Source of the DNA: Oxyruncus cristatus
Lineage: Eukaryota > Chordata > Aves > Passeriformes > Cotingidae
Direction: 5' to 3'
Length of the DNA: 64,000 nt
Assembly (NCBI GenBank): GCA_013399855.1
Contig: VXAY01000104.1
Span: 644,702-708,701 of the forward strand
Shown: piece by piece, positions 1 to 12,826 of the stretch
How the letters are laid out: each line of letters starts with the position of its first letter
Position numbering within the stretch: position 1 is the first letter of the stretch
Notes under the pieces: model-generated
The model's database searches: none
Told to the model about the DNA's origin: nothing
What the model saw: only the letters and a program-made list of their open reading frames with translations
Translations under genes and position numbers: made by a program

Positions 1-1809
1 CCATGTCCGTGCAGCTGTAGTGCCCTCAGGAGAGTGGCACGTGGAGCCTGTTACCTCCCAGCATGCAGAGGTCCTCAGAGGGGTGCACAGTGATGGGACC
101 AGAGGGAGTGAGTAGGAGCTGCTCCAGGGAAAATTCCATCTGGGTGCAAGACAAATATTCTCCACTGCGAAAGCAAACAATGCATCAAGAAGTGGTGCAG
201 TTCCCTTTGTTGGGAATTTCAGAGTTCACCTTGCTGGGGCCCTGGGTGTTTTATTGAGGGCCGTGCTTCCAGCACCAGGACTGAGCAGATGATGTCCAGT
301 GGGTTCCTGCAGTCTCAGCTTGCCAGTTGTTCTGGGATCTGCAGGTGAGGATCTGGAAGAGAAGGGTTTGGCTGGTGACGTGTGGCAGAGATGCTGCTGT
401 TAGGAGCAGCGAAGCAGTTTCTGGGTTACACTACCTGTGTGAAACTTATAGATTATTTATTTTTCCACAGCGCTCAGCCTTGTGTTCATGCTAGAGCGAG
501 GTTTCCCTGAAATGTCTGTTTTCCCTTCAGTCTAGTGTTGTATACCTGTGGTTGGGTTCAGAGGTGCAAATCTCTGGTTTCTGGGTGTCTCTTTGTCACA
601 AAGTGTAAGGATTTCCCATTTCATTCTGGTTTTGAGCAGAGAGCTGTGTGGATGGATATGCTGGTTGTACTATTCCTGGAAGGATACAGAAAGTTCAGGT
701 TTGATATCTCTGACAGGAGTTTTTCAAGGGGACTGATATGATTTCTACCAAGAGGGGTTTTTTCAAACCCTTGGTCATTTAAATCTTTTGCAGTCATAGG
801 TGTTACCTCTCTGAGCAATGTGCTGATCAGCATCATTATTCCAGCACCAGATCTTGAATGTAAAGCTTCTACACCTGCTATTCCTGTAAATTCCCTTTGG
901 AAAGGCCAGTGTGGCTCAGTCTGGAAAACTTCAAATTATTTTAGGGTCACATTTCACTGGGAACAACTTGGTGAGCATGACTTTGGCTCCCCTTAGTGCT
1001 GTTGAGTTTGTCCAGTGCCCCGTCACCTTATTTTACATCAGTCCTGTGCTTTGCCTGACTCCTGTGGGAATTGAGCAGGTCCAGGCGCAGGAGAGTGGCT
1101 GGTGGGATAGTTCAGCACCTCTTTGGCCGCAGTGTTGTTTTCCTCACTGTCGTTGCAGGTATAATCTGTGGTTAATCCCCCAAGTCTAAACCTGTGACTC
1201 CCCAGAGGACCTGAAGCCTTTTGTTGGTTTTGATTTGCAGCCTTATTATAGACAAATTAATGTCTGTGAGTGACAGCAGGGCAGCCAGAGACGAGAAGAA
1301 AATGAGTAATTAACATATATTGGGTATTACTGATTGCTTTTATGATTATCTGGATTTTAAGGTATTAGCTGGAAAAATAGCTCCTAATCCCTTATTAAAG
1401 ATAAAAGGCAAGTCATTAAAAGTAGGAGGTTGTTTTCAGTCCTGAGAAGCACTGGAAATATGTCTTGGCTCCGGTAGCAAACTAACCTTGAAAGCCTGTA
1501 ATTCCAAGTTACTCGGCTTAGTTGTTCTCCTCGGCAAGGGAATTTCTGAAGTTTCCCATGTGCTGGGAGGTGGAGGGGATGTGAGACAAAGCGACCCTTG
1601 TCGTGGGAGCTGCATGCTTGGCACCAGCACAGGGGCCTTTCAATATCCTCGGCATTACCCGAGCCCGGCCCAGCTGCCGGGCTGGGAACATTCGACAGCT
1701 CCATGGGGGGTTATCCCAACCTTCAGGTTTCTATCGGAGGCAGGTCTCCTGTACGAGGCTCCTCTCACACCCCGACTGCTTTCTACCTTCCCCGTATCAT
1801 TGTGGGCAA

Positions 1810-1912
1810 CTTAACTGGCTTCCTGCCCATATAAGTGGTTTCAGAGCCCTCTAACGGGTTTCCTGCCCACCTAACTGGTTTCACGGCCGTTCTAACTGAC
1901 TGTTTTCGTGGC
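1810..1912 (+). repeat. Short minisatellite, about 20-bp unit
   Basis: Four to five imperfect copies of a roughly 20-bp unit with the core CTAACTGGTTTC alternating with CTGCCCAC-type segments. It lies in the intron within a CpG-richer patch. No function is suggested. Confidence 0.55.
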
Positions 1913-2916
1913 TGTGCACTGAACTGAATCAGCAAAACAGAGTGGTCCAAGCCCAGAGCGCTGATCCCAACAGGGAAGGGGGAATGAATGAGAGGCTGAA
2001 GTGCTGGGAAGGCACTACAGCTGAGGAAGAGTCGTGTTTCCCTCTTAAAGCCGGAGCATGTGTGGGGTCAGGAGGAAAGTGGCAGCACCCTTTGCTGAGT
2101 TATAATAATCGTTTGCAGAAACTTGCCACACACTAAGTCATTCTTAATAATCAAGTATTTTGTGTTTTAAAACAGATGCATTCCTTATTTCTGGGTAATG
2201 AAATATGAGCACCAGTAAAACCACAGCCTTTTCGGATTTATTTCCTGTATTTTAACTGTTCTGTGTTTCAACACATCGTGTTTATATACTTCTACTGTAT
2301 TTCAAAAAGCAATTTAAAATGCACTGGGAGCAATTAAAAAGAAATAAAGATGGCATTTAACGACTCTAAGGAGATCAGTGCTTTGCCCATTCCATCCCAA
2401 GTTGTTTAAAAGATTATTGCTGGTACCTGGCTCATTTGTTCCCCTTTTATTTTTTTTTTTTCACTGTTTGGGTTTTTTTTAAGTCCTAGGCAGTGTTTAA
2501 GCCCAACTGTGCTGTTGGCTGCTCAGTGCTTTTATGCTGAGATGCTGAAGCCAGTTTTGTGCTTGAGGAGGGATTTAAAAAGTAGAGGTAGATTTTGAGT
2601 CCATGTTGGGTTGGTCAGGGTTGATTCCCTGAATGCAAGTGAAACAGTGCAGCTTTGGGAATTGTTTTGCTGTTCTCCTCTGGTCTTCGTGGTGCTGGGG
2701 CAGCCCTTGTTGTTTGTAAATATCTTCTGATATAGGGTTGGGTTTTTGTTCCTTTCATTTCTGATCTCATCCTCCAGACCACGATGCCAAGCAGATCATT
2801 ATTCCCAGCATGGGGTTTCCAGTCTCTCTTCATTACTACAAGCTGCTCTGAAAACCTGGCAAAGCGCTCAGGTTTGGGCAGCAGATGAGATGGCTGGAGT
2901 GGAGATCAGCTATCTG

Positions 2917-2985
2917 GAATAGAATAAATGAGGTTGGAAGGCACCATCAGCAGGTCCAAACCTCTGCTCCAAGCAGGGCCAGGCT
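2917..2985 (-). repeat. CR1 fragment, degraded
   Basis: Resembles the 3' end of CR1 in reverse orientation: a GAGGTTGGAAGGCACCAT core followed by a 'ggtccaaacctctgctccaagc' type segment. It is short and diverged. Confidence 0.5.
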
Positions 2986-3620
2986 GGTAATTAAGTTATT
3001 AATGTTGGGTTCTAAGTTGTGATATTGCATCCAGAGTGCTCTATGTCATTAGATGGAAGTGCAGGTGGCACAGAGCCCCAGGGAGGCACAGTGGTTATTT
3101 TTCCCTCTCATGGATATCTTTGGATGCTCGGGGCAGAGAATACTTGGATCTGCCAGGCCTCCCTTTAAGCACAGGCGGTACAAAATTATTCTTGCCAAGT
3201 GCAAGGAATTGCGCTTTCTCTCTCTTTTCCTGTGGTTTCATCCTCACCTCACATGCAGGAGGTGAGTTCTGTTGTGTCCTCCTCCTCAGAGGTGACATGA
3301 CCCTGTAAAAGACACCACTCACCATGTCCTGCCACTTCGGGGCTACACAGGGAGTTGACCATTAGGAAGGTCAGTGCTTATGCAAAAATCCCCCCCAGCC
3401 ATTCAGTTCAGTCCAAGCCATCCCCAAACCGACCTCCTACTTGTGTTTTCCTTCCAAAAGTCTAATAATTAACAAACTGCTTAATGCACGACAAAAGACC
3501 AATTAACCCTAAAGCATTTAGTGAACTACATGTAAATTAGTTGTAAAACGTGTCTGTAAACATAAAATGTTAGGCAATTACATAAACCAATAATTACTAA
3601 AGTTGCATTTAGAAGCTCAA

Positions 3621-3641
3621 AAGAAAGAAAGAAAGAAAAAA
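3621..3641 (+). repeat. (GAAA)n microsatellite
   Basis: About five GAAA units ending in an A run. Simple repeat in an AT-rich part of the intron. Confidence 0.85.
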
Positions 3642-5759
3642 CCTGCTTAAGTAGCGCTTCAGAGAACTCTGCTAATGGTTTTGTTTTTAACTACAGCCAC
3701 CCTGGTCTGGGTAAGTCCCAGCAGGCTGGCGCAGCTCAGAGCCCATGAGTTTTTAGTCATGGAAGCAAAATAAAGGCATGATAACCTTGTGTACCTCTGG
3801 AAACTGCAATGAAAACCTCCAGATCCTGAAGCTGAGAAAGAAATGGCAGAAAGGTGGTGTCCTGTTGGGTACCAGTTCCTGGCGATTTTGTGGATCGGTT
3901 ATTGTTTTCTTTGGTTTCAGGCTGAACAAAACATCCCAGACCTGGCAAAAAACCTCAGGACTGGGCAGGGCCTGGTGAGGTGTGAGCACAAGGGACTTGG
4001 CCACTCATTGCTGTTGAGCTCATTCCATCTTCTCTTCCTCATTCTGCAGGCACCTGCCTCCCACGTTAGCCTTTGGAAAAGGCTAAGTGCTTTTCCACCC
4101 ACCTGTGTGCTGGAGTTTCGCACGAAGCAGCTGCTTTGCTTTTCTGCGCAATTTTTAATCCTCTTAGGTGGCTGTCTCACTCCACGGTGGTCCGGGTCGC
4201 CCACTGCTCCTCAGGCTCCCACTGCTAATGGTCTTAAATAATTCATTTTCCTTGTACTTATCCTCCAGGTTTTAGTGGAATCTTTCAGTTTGGCATTTTT
4301 GCTTTGACCTCGGCTTGTGTCGGACCCAGATGTTCCTAAATGGTGCAGTGAAGTGTGGCTTTGCCTCTTATTCTGTGTATTTGTGCTTCCCTACTGCTTT
4401 AGAGCCTCTTTGTTGTTTTGGTAAAAGTATCTCTCTGTGTGGCTTATGTTGCATTCCATAAGGAGCCTCCAAATGTGTCTCTAGATACCAGATTTCTCAT
4501 TTTTCAGTGAAAAAACAAGTTGAGTTTGTTTGAACTCGCTTTCTTCCTCCCTCGGTTTTGGCAGTAGCCTTTCCTGGAGTATCTTAATTTCACTGCAGTC
4601 ACTTACTGAAAGCCAGCCTGTGCTTAGTTTTCCTGGATAAATCCATCGGGTAGTGGTCTTTTATTTTTTTTGCACACAGGTTTACTAGTATAGATCCTGC
4701 TTGTGTTCCTTTCCTAAAAGTGGAAATATTTTATACTTAGGTTTGGTTGATTGCATTACAGAAATTTGCTTAAAGTAAAAAGCAGTAAAACCACCTTCCG
4801 GGGGGGTGAGCCCCCTTTAAATCCACTGTGGTTTTTTCCACCGTAATCACGTTCCCTGGAGGTTTAGTGCTCGTGTAAGGAGGTGGGGGTGAGTCTGTGA
4901 AGCTCAGAGGAAAAAAGAGGCAGAAGCTTGAACTCCGCTTGCCGTTACAAGGGTAACCAGTGAAGAGCAGGAGCTACCCACATGTCACCAGGCTTTTGAG
5001 AACAAGTTGAATCAGGAGTTTCTGGGAAGCCCGTTGGAAGGAGTGTGCTGCTGGCAGCCTGGAGCCATGCCAAGCCTGGAGTTAATGGTGGTTAATTTTT
5101 AAAGGCAGGGGCGAAACTGGTTATTGTGCCTGTGTCTCAATAGGGTCTTTCTGCTCCCAAAATGCCATTGCAGGAGCCCTTTTCTGAGTTGTCTTGACTC
5201 GGAGAGAAAAAGAAAATGCCCTCAGAGAAGTGATTTATCCACCCAAAGCTTTGCTTTGCCACGCTGCTCACTGATGGGGCCAATCCCGTCAGGACGATCG
5301 TAGCATCTCCAGGGATGCCAAGAGAGGGAAATGCTGAGACCAGGATTTTTATCAGGATGTAAAATGTGGAATAAATGCAGGCACCCAAAGGGAAGGTCTG
5401 TAGAGATGGAGCTTGCTTTGCAGCAACAGGGAAACATGAAGAAAACCAGAATCCACACATGAAACCAACTGGTTTTATAACCACCCTGTCAGGCCAAGTC
5501 CTGGTCCTCTCCCAGTCAATGGAAGCATTGTCTGGATTCTTAGGCTGGCTTTGCAGCTTTTTAGATAAGTGGCTGTTAAACATTCCGAGCCAAAAGGGCA
5601 GTTTGTCACTGAATGAAGCTTTTCAGAAGGTGGTGGAAAAATAGAAAAGCCATCTTCAAAGCATCTCAAAGGAAGCTGGCACCTTCTTCCTGCTGCCAGT
5701 TGAGGCCAGGGGGCTTCCTGTGCTCCAAATGGATTTAGGCTACCAAATTCAGAAGTAGG

Positions 5760-5946
5760 TGGAGACTCCCTTTTTACAAGGAATCACTGGAAAAAGACAA
5801 GGGGTAATGGGTGCAGCTTTCTCCTGGAGAGATTCTGATTAGACACAAGAGGAAAATTTTTCACAATGAGAAAATCAGCCATTGGAATAATCCCCAGTGA
5901 TGTTCTTTAAAGGTCCCTTTCAACCCAAACCATTCTGGTATTCTAG
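5760..5946 (+). repeat. CR1 fragment
   Basis: The end carries the CR1 3' signature TCAACCCAAACCATTCTGG, preceded by the usual 'ttcacaatgagaaaatcagccattggaa' type segment. Sense orientation, 3' end of the element. Confidence 0.7.
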
Positions 5947-8900
5947 AAAATACGAATTTACGCTGTGGCTTCTCTCTCCTGCACGGAGTTTGAAGTGGGG
6001 CAGGGGATCAGGACGAAACACGAACCTACAGAACCCTCCCCAACATGTATCTTTTCCTCTTGTGCACCACTAGGTCCCTGCAGTGATGGTAAGGAATAAT
6101 AACCCACATTTCTGTCAGTGCCTGGCATGGCCGAGGTGTTTGGCAACAGGGGAAGCAGAGGCGACATAATGAAAAGCGCTGAAAGTAAAAGGTGTGGGTG
6201 CCAGAGAGCCAGAGACATTCAGTTCTCCTTGAAATACTGCCTGGCAACAGAGGTGGGCTCCGTTGCAGCCGGAGACACAGGGACGAAGGGCTTGGCACCC
6301 ACGGAAGCGGAGGGAATAAATAGGGAAAATCCTCTCCCGCCTGCGCGTGGCTTCCTCCCTCCGTGGGTGGGATCTGTCCCGCCGAGCCCCGTCGAAGGAG
6401 ACTTCCAGAAGTGCTGAAGCAGTCCGAGCGGCTGTGGAGATTGATTGAACGGGACAAATAGACAGTGATGAAACCCTGCTTGTGAGAAGAGCTTAATAGG
6501 CAGAAAATTGGCCATTGCAGCCCGAGGGCTGCTTGGAAAACGCAGAGGGGGAAGTTTCTTCTTGTCACTGCATGGAAGCTTAAACTCAGGAAAAGAGCCC
6601 AGAGTTGTTATAGCTGTGTCCTTAAAAATGTCCCTGTACCCTCCCCGTTACCTAAAAGAGGTAAGTGATCAGTGATAAACTGAATTAGCGTTTGGCAGGA
6701 TGGCTTGTGGCTGATGCAAGGAAATGACACCACTTATTCAGGGACTGCAGCACATCAAACCAGCTGTAAAATTGTCTTTGGGGAGCACCATTGCAGTGTT
6801 GGAAAAGAAAATGGTGGGGGTTCTTTGCTCACCAGAGGAGCAGGAGTTTTCTCCTGGGCTGTCTTACGGGGAGCAGTTGCTTTGTGCCCACGTGGTGTGG
6901 TTGATGCCGATGGAAGTACGGGAGGAGCTGTGTGTGATCATGAGTGATCTTACGATGTTTGAGATACCAGAACAGGGCCCAGCAGAATCCCAGAGAGGTG
7001 GACAGCATCAGTCTCTGCAGGAGACTCTGAAAACCACACTGCTAGTAAAAGGGAAACTGGAAAAGCCAAAGAAGAAGGAAAATGCTGAGAATTAGGGAGG
7101 GACTTTTGAACTCTGTTCTATGTGGCAGCCGCTGTGGTGCTGTTTCACTGGAGACGTGACTGTTGTTCAGGTCCAAGGGAGGTGTGATGCCAGACAGCAT
7201 CCCCTATCCATGTGACAGTGGGAATTGTTGCAGAGATCCAAAGAAAGCCAGGCTTTCTCTAGATGCTGCTCTTTCTTTATTATTGTCTTCTTGGCAAGTG
7301 CTCAGAAATAGCTCCTTAAAAATGTGCTGCCATAGCAGTTTGACACAACTGGAAGAAAGATGGCTGATCTCCAGGATCTCCAAAAATCCCTTTGTTATCC
7401 CTATGTTGTAAAGAATTGCTTGTGATGTAGTTTGTATCAGGCTTTGTAACCAGTAGGGTTTGGCACAGGACCCAGCCTATGGACTAGTTGGTTCACAGAA
7501 ATAAGGCATCATTGCCTTTGATACCATTAAAAATGGCACTTGGAGAATCTAGAAAATTTAAAAACAAGTGATAAAGGAAGAGAAATTTCCTGTTTTTCTA
7601 GCAGTTTGGGAGCCAGTCACTGCTGTGACATCTGGCTCTGGCATCCCCACAGAGAATTGTGTGGTGCATGTACACCTGATTCCACAGCCTTGGAATCAGG
7701 AGCCTTGGCATTGGTGTGAGCAGGCAGAGCCTTGCCTTGTTAATATTCAGTCTGGCTTATCATGTGTCTGTGGGAGGCATACCCTCCCATACTATCCATA
7801 CCCATTTCCTTGGGAATCTGCAGCTGCCTCTACTCCTGGCAGGTTGTGTAGATATTACTGGTTTTGGCTGCAGCTGGAAAAAACAGGCAGTTTTCAAAGG
7901 CAGAGTCTCCCTTGAGTGGAACAACATTGCAAAAATTCATCATTGGACTTGGGATATCGCATATGGTGGTCTCTCCATCACAGCCATGTAGTTGGAATTG
8001 TCAGGCTGTCTTCTTCTGTAGGCATTGCCTTTTGGGGTAATGATCATCAGCTTTTCCTGAGATGATGCTGGCTTTGTTCAGAAGGTTCCCACACTGATTG
8101 TTCACGTATCACACCTTGTCCCCATGAGCTGTCTGCTATAGGTGAGTTAATTTGAGACATTGTTGGAAGAAGGGTCCTTTTTCTCTCCCTGTATCTCCAG
8201 GGAATGTTTCAGTATCTGTAGGCATAGCTTTGGTACGTGATCCCGGCAGCACCCAAGGCCAGGGGAACTGGGAATGCTCAGCAAGTTGTTACGTAAGCGC
8301 TGCCGTTCTTCTGGCACTTGAGGGAACGTGGTATTAGTAAGCATTTGTCTAATACTGAAGATTTTTTGCAGATCAAAGACTTAATATATGCCACATGCTG
8401 CAGAGGAGCTTACAGCAGAACATGTACAATCGTGCAGTCCAATAGTCCAGCAAAAATGGATTATTCCAGAGCCAATCAATGCTGTTCACTATGTCTGGGA
8501 AGGGGCAGACCAAGGGATGGAGGCATATTTGCTTCAAGATGTGTCAAGCAGCTTGAGCAGAATTCTCTGCAACCCACAGTCGTGCAAGAAGTAGCTGGGG
8601 TGGGATCCTGGTGGCGTGGGGAGCGTTTCCTTCTGGCTGCCAAGTCCTGCCTGTGGACAAGTCTAATCTGCCTCCCAGCCAGCCCGCCCCGGCGCGGGGT
8701 CAAAAAGTAATCGCTCCTAAGCAAAGCAACAAAACAAGCAAAAGAGAAATTCTCACGCTTGCTTAGGGTGATTAGCTGGAGAGCAGATCACCCCGGGGGG
8801 GCTCTGTGGGACCCTGGGAAAGGCCAGAGTGTGGGAATAGCACGGAGGGTCTGCGCTCCAGAAATGCTGGGCAGTACTGCTGGTAAAGTGGGAGAGCATC

Positions 8901-11039
8901 TCTTGCCTTACCCTGTGGCCTTGGCCCAGCATGTCAGATGCCATCCAGGAACCAGTCCATGAGGACTGTTTTCAGTGGCTCCTGGTTTTAGGGGTGATTC
9001 CGTTCAGGTTTGTGTTTCAAGGAAGCTGGCACAACTCTGGGCCATCAGAGCCTCCCCGCTTGCCTTTATCTGGTGTCTTGTACTGGCGTTAATGCAGAGT
9101 TAAAATTGGTTTGGGTAATGGATGAATTTCAGAAAGAAAATGACTTTAAATGTGGTAGAAGTGTCTGCACAAGTGTTTCACTGCTCTGACTGTGGATGGA
9201 TTTGAGCTGAGCTTAGGCCGAGTGAGGCAGCCCCAGAAAGGGAGCACGATCATGTCCTATTTTAATAAGCCTGCTTGGAAAGCCCATCAGACAAACAGCC
9301 TTCCTCGATAACATTGCCACAGACTCTGGGCAGGGATTTGCACCAGGTCTCTCGGGGATTTCTCTAGCTGCCAATGCACTTGGAAGTAACAGAGAACTTC
9401 GTGCCCAGTGGTCCCTTTGGCCCCAGCTGAGGGAAGCAGTTGGCTGAGGTACAGTCTCAAGGGTCTTCAGAGATGTCCCTGGTAACAGCACGCTGAAAAA
9501 GGAGGAGGAAAACTGTGTTGGTTGAGTGGAGAAGAGGCTGTTTTACTTCTACATCAGCACAAATGGGTTTCCCCAGTTCCTTCATCCCAAGGCAGCATCA
9601 TACACCTAGAGAGCCAGGCTGAAACCACCTTCCATCCACCACCAACCAGGCCCTTGGCACTGAAGCAGGAGGTGACTAGGATACAGGCCGATGCCACAAA
9701 GACCCCCAGCACTTCTGTGTGTGGCTCTACCATCGTGTTGGACAGTGAGGGAGGGCTCCCACCAGAGCCATTTTTGGAGCAGGCCTGGGAAGTTCAGTTG
9801 TGCCTGATTGAGGTTGTCAGCCTAGAATGTGTCTCTCCCTATTTCTGAGCTCCCTGAGATTCCTCTCTGTTGACGGAGATTGATTTTTGCCTTTGGGAAC
9901 CCGGGGGTATACATTGTGCTCAGAATTGGCCTGAGCTGAACTAGGAGAAACTGCTGATGTGTTCGTTCCCTTCTGCAAGTGATGGATTTTATAAGCTGCC
10001 TCACAGACCACGTGTGGCTGAATGGAACAGGAAAGGAAAGAGAGGGAAGTGAGAGACATCACCCTTGGATGGCATTATCCACATTGTGTTGGAGCATTTT
10101 ACCTCTACAATTCACATCTAAATTCCTCTCCCATTCAGGGGAAAAATATAATCCCATCTGTGGATTAGCCTTTTCTCTGATGCATTTGTTTGCTGACCAT
10201 CAGGTTGTTTTCTTGAATGAGGCAGCAAGGAAAACCATATAAACCAGCTTAAGCAGCAGCAGCCGCTCCTGGCGTCAGCAGTGCTGGTTCCAGCAGCTCC
10301 CGAACTGGACAGTTGAGGTGGAAGCGAAGGTGATGGCCAAGGCTGGGGCAGGCTGGCTCTAAAGGTCGGGCAGGGGAGGGCTCCAGGGGTCACCCCCCGG
10401 GGTTAATGACTCTCCAGTCCCTGAGCCCACACTGAGCACAAGGTGTTCGACCGGAGATTAAGATGAAAATATGTTCTCCTTGCTAAAGAGAGCACATAAA
10501 CAACCCATAAACGGCCCATTAACCCACAAAATTGCAATAAAGAACATGTGGTCAAGCGAGCCATCAGGGACCTGTGACCCAGCAAACCCCTTAATGGGAT
10601 TGTGAACCTTATCATCGGTGCTAAACATGGATAATGGGAAATTACAGCAAGGAAAGAAAGAAGGGGTGTTGGGTTATGGGCACCCAGGTTCAATGAGTAG
10701 AGTGTTGTGGAATGGACACGTGATGGGATGGAATATCAGGGTAACACTTCCATGTAATAAAACCACTTTGAAGTGACTCAAAAGTGAGAATTTTCCCCTT
10801 GGCTCCAGCAAATGCCTTCAGCAGCTCAAGAAGCTGTGCTGTCCCTTCTCTTACAGCCTTTTCCATGTACCAGCCACTTCTGTGCTCCACGTTGCTTTTT
10901 GTAGCAGTAGGATGGACATTTACTCGTTTTCTGGCTGTGATGTTTGAATTCTGTTTGAATATAGCAGTAAATTGGGGGTCGCTGGTGCAGTTTGAGCAGG
11001 AGGACGATGGCACACGCATGGTACAGGTACTCTGCCATC

Positions 11040-11318
11040 TCATTCCACCCCACTGCCATGGGCAGGGACACCTTCCACTAGCCCAGGTTGCTCCAAGCCC
11101 CGTCCAACCTGGCCTTGGACACTTCCAGGAATGGGGCAGCCACAACTTCTCTGGGCAACCTGTACCAGGGCCTCACCACCCTCACAGGGAAGAATTTTTT
11201 CCCAATATCCCATCTAACCTTGCCCTCTGACAGTGGGAATCCATTCCCCCTTGTCCTGTCACTCCAGGGCCTTGTCAGAAGTCCCTCTCCAACCCTTCTG
11301 GAGCCTGCAGGAAGATGA
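11040..11318 (-). repeat. CR1 fragment, well preserved
   Basis: About 280 bp with the typical reverse-orientation CR1 blocks in order: GGGCAGGGACACCTTCCACT, GGTTGCTCCAAGCCCCGTCC, a GGACACTTCCAGG segment, then CTCACCACCCTCACAGGGAA and 'cccttgtcctgtcactccaggg'. It is one of the least diverged CR1 pieces in the window. Confidence 0.92.
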
Positions 11319-12298
11319 CTGCCTCGTGATGGGAAGGCTGCTGTAGCAGTGGGGCAAAGCTACTTGGGTGCCCAGGGAATTCCAAGGGCATTTAGGATCA
11401 CAAATATACTTTCAACCAAAAAGAAATCTGTATTGTCTATCTTGCCCTAACTGATGAAGAAATGAATTTGCACCAAGCTTTGCTGAATAATCTAGGAAGA
11501 AAGCTGTGAAAGTTTATGTAAGAAAAAAAACAAAGGAGGAAAGGGTATGTTTGTTACTGGCTCCTTTTTTCCACATTGCAAATTGAGATTCTGTTTACCC
11601 TGGAAAAATCAATGTGGTTGGACACCTGGTGTAATTAATTATTTTGCAAGAGACAGCCAGCTGATCTTTTGAAAAGAAAAGAGTTTTTAAGCAGGACTGT
11701 TCAAAGTTCATAGTCTGCTGTGTATCTCTAATGCTGATAAACATCCAGCAGAAAGGATGCCTGTCTTAAAATTTCCCATGGCCACACCTGTGTTTTAAGG
11801 GGATACCCTCCGAAAAAGGCTGTAGGCCCCAAGGAGCCCTCCAGCAAGGTGACTCTGGTGGCCTGGGCTCCGGTTGCCTTTGGGAGATGCCCTTAGGCCT
11901 CGGGATGTGGACAGCGATGCGCTTGGGTTTGAATTTGGAATCACACATGGTTCTTAACCAGGAAGGGGTTTCTGCTCCTTTTGCTTGAGCTTCTAATGCA
12001 AATGGACTTTGCTTGTGCTGCCCTAAGCGGGCAGTCTTTTCCAACTGGGACCAGTTGTTTCTTTAAAGTGCACTGGTGCCTGACTAAATGGCATTGGGTC
12101 GCATTCTTCATGTATAGATGAGACAACCCTCCTGTTAAATATTCCTGTGTTTTCCAGTGGTGGGCTGGGGAAGTTCCTGCCTGCCTTGCAAGCCAATGGC
12201 AACCCAAACCTGACTGCCAGGGAGGGAGGGGAGAGCCAGCAATGGGATGCTGTGCCAGCACGCCTCGACTTGGTTTGGCCGGAACTGGCTTTAGGTCA

Positions 12299-12306
12299 TA
12301 TAAAAA
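12299..12306 (+). promoter_or_regulatory. TATA-like box, candidate internal promoter for NBCe1-A
   Basis: TATAAAAA lies 268 bp upstream of the NBCe1-A start codon, in the context GGTCATATAAAAAAGGGGG. A start site about 30 bp downstream would give a 5' UTR of roughly 240 nt with a GA-rich tract at 12509-12524. NBCe1-A is known in mammals to be transcribed from an internal promoter in this intron. That this TATA-like box is the functional element here is inference. Confidence 0.45.
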
Positions 12307-12329
12307 AGGGGGTGAAGGATCTGGGCTGC

Positions 12330-12566
12330 TCAGAGAGCGGCAGGTCCTCGGGCAGCACCGTGGAGCACATTGGTTTTGAGCTCCACAGAGCATTTTTTAC
12401 AAGGGCTGCAAATTGCTGTAACATAGTTAAGGTCTGTAGGAAGGGACAAGTTTTCCTGAACTTTACTCCCAGCTTGAACTTGTCAGAAGTTCAGTGAGAG
12501 GCAAGGAGGGGGAGAGAGAGAGATAGAGGCACGCTCGCTCTCGCCCCTGCGTCCGCAGCGACGAGG
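12330..12566 (+). other. SLC4A4: Probable 5' UTR of the NBCe1-A transcript
   Basis: The upstream limit is inferred from the TATA-like box. An in-frame TGA at 12495-12497 shows that the open frame cannot extend further upstream, which fixes ATG 12567 as the first in-frame start. The ATG has A at -3. Confidence 0.5.
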
Positions 12567-12826
12567 ATGTCAGATGGCAAAGGCAGCCTGGACAAACAGC
12601 TGAACGGCCTTGGGGAGCAGGGGAAGGAGAGGAGCCGCCTGTCCCTGGTCATCTCCCAGGCTCTTAACCGCAGTATTTTCACCTCTGCAGTCTCCCCCGC
12701 TGCCGAACGCATCCGCTTCATCCTCGGAGAGGAAGATGACAGCCCAGCGCCCCCGCAGCTCTTCACCGAGCTGGATGAACTCCTGGCCATCGACGGACAG
12801 GAGATGGAATGGAAGGAGACTGCAAG
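12567..12826 (+). CDS. SLC4A4: SLC4A4 exon 1 of NBCe1-A (alternative first exon plus common part)
   Basis: Residues 1-86 plus two bases of R87. Residues 1-41 are the NBCe1-A-specific N terminus (starts [11 protein letters not shown], ends RSIFTSA). The shared part begins with V42/[16 protein letters not shown]. The A-specific stretch is clearly diverged from the mammalian one except at SIFTSAV. Within this exon, AG at 12689-12690 after a pyrimidine-rich run is the acceptor for NBCe1-B/C, whose exon would be 12691-12826. The donor is GTGGGT. The A-specific segment is known in mammals to be autostimulatory; NBCe1-B/C replace it with an autoinhibitory N terminus. Confidence 0.95.

Larger units (their letters stand above)
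1..12298 (+). other. SLC4A4: SLC4A4 intron upstream of the NBCe1-A first exon
   Basis: This is the intron that NBCe1-B/C transcripts splice out. I searched for the exons encoding the NBCe1-B/C N terminus (Arg-rich and Ser-rich stretches) and did not find them, so they lie further upstream. Contents are CR1 pieces near 2917, 5760 and 11040, a short minisatellite at 1810, a GAAA microsatellite at 3621, and CpG-richer patches at about 1640-1900 and 6250-6440. The many short ORFs here lack splice context or recognisable domains. Confidence 0.8.

Noticed and set aside
5137..5583. 148-codon - strand open frame
   Set aside because: No recognisable family and no neighbouring exon. Chance ORF in the intron.
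6026..6568. 180-codon - strand open frame
   Set aside because: Low-complexity, no domain, in intron sequence with no splice signals in phase.
6705..8724. Series of open frames (for example 6724-7095, 7568-7915, 8388-8594) that might be decayed retroviral genes
   Set aside because: No gag, pol or env motif could be recognised, frames break often, and no LTR pair flanks them. They may be chance ORFs in intron sequence.
1..12298. Exons for the NBCe1-B/C N terminus
   Set aside because: I looked for the Arg-rich and Ser-rich peptide segments in all frames and found none, so they must lie outside the window.
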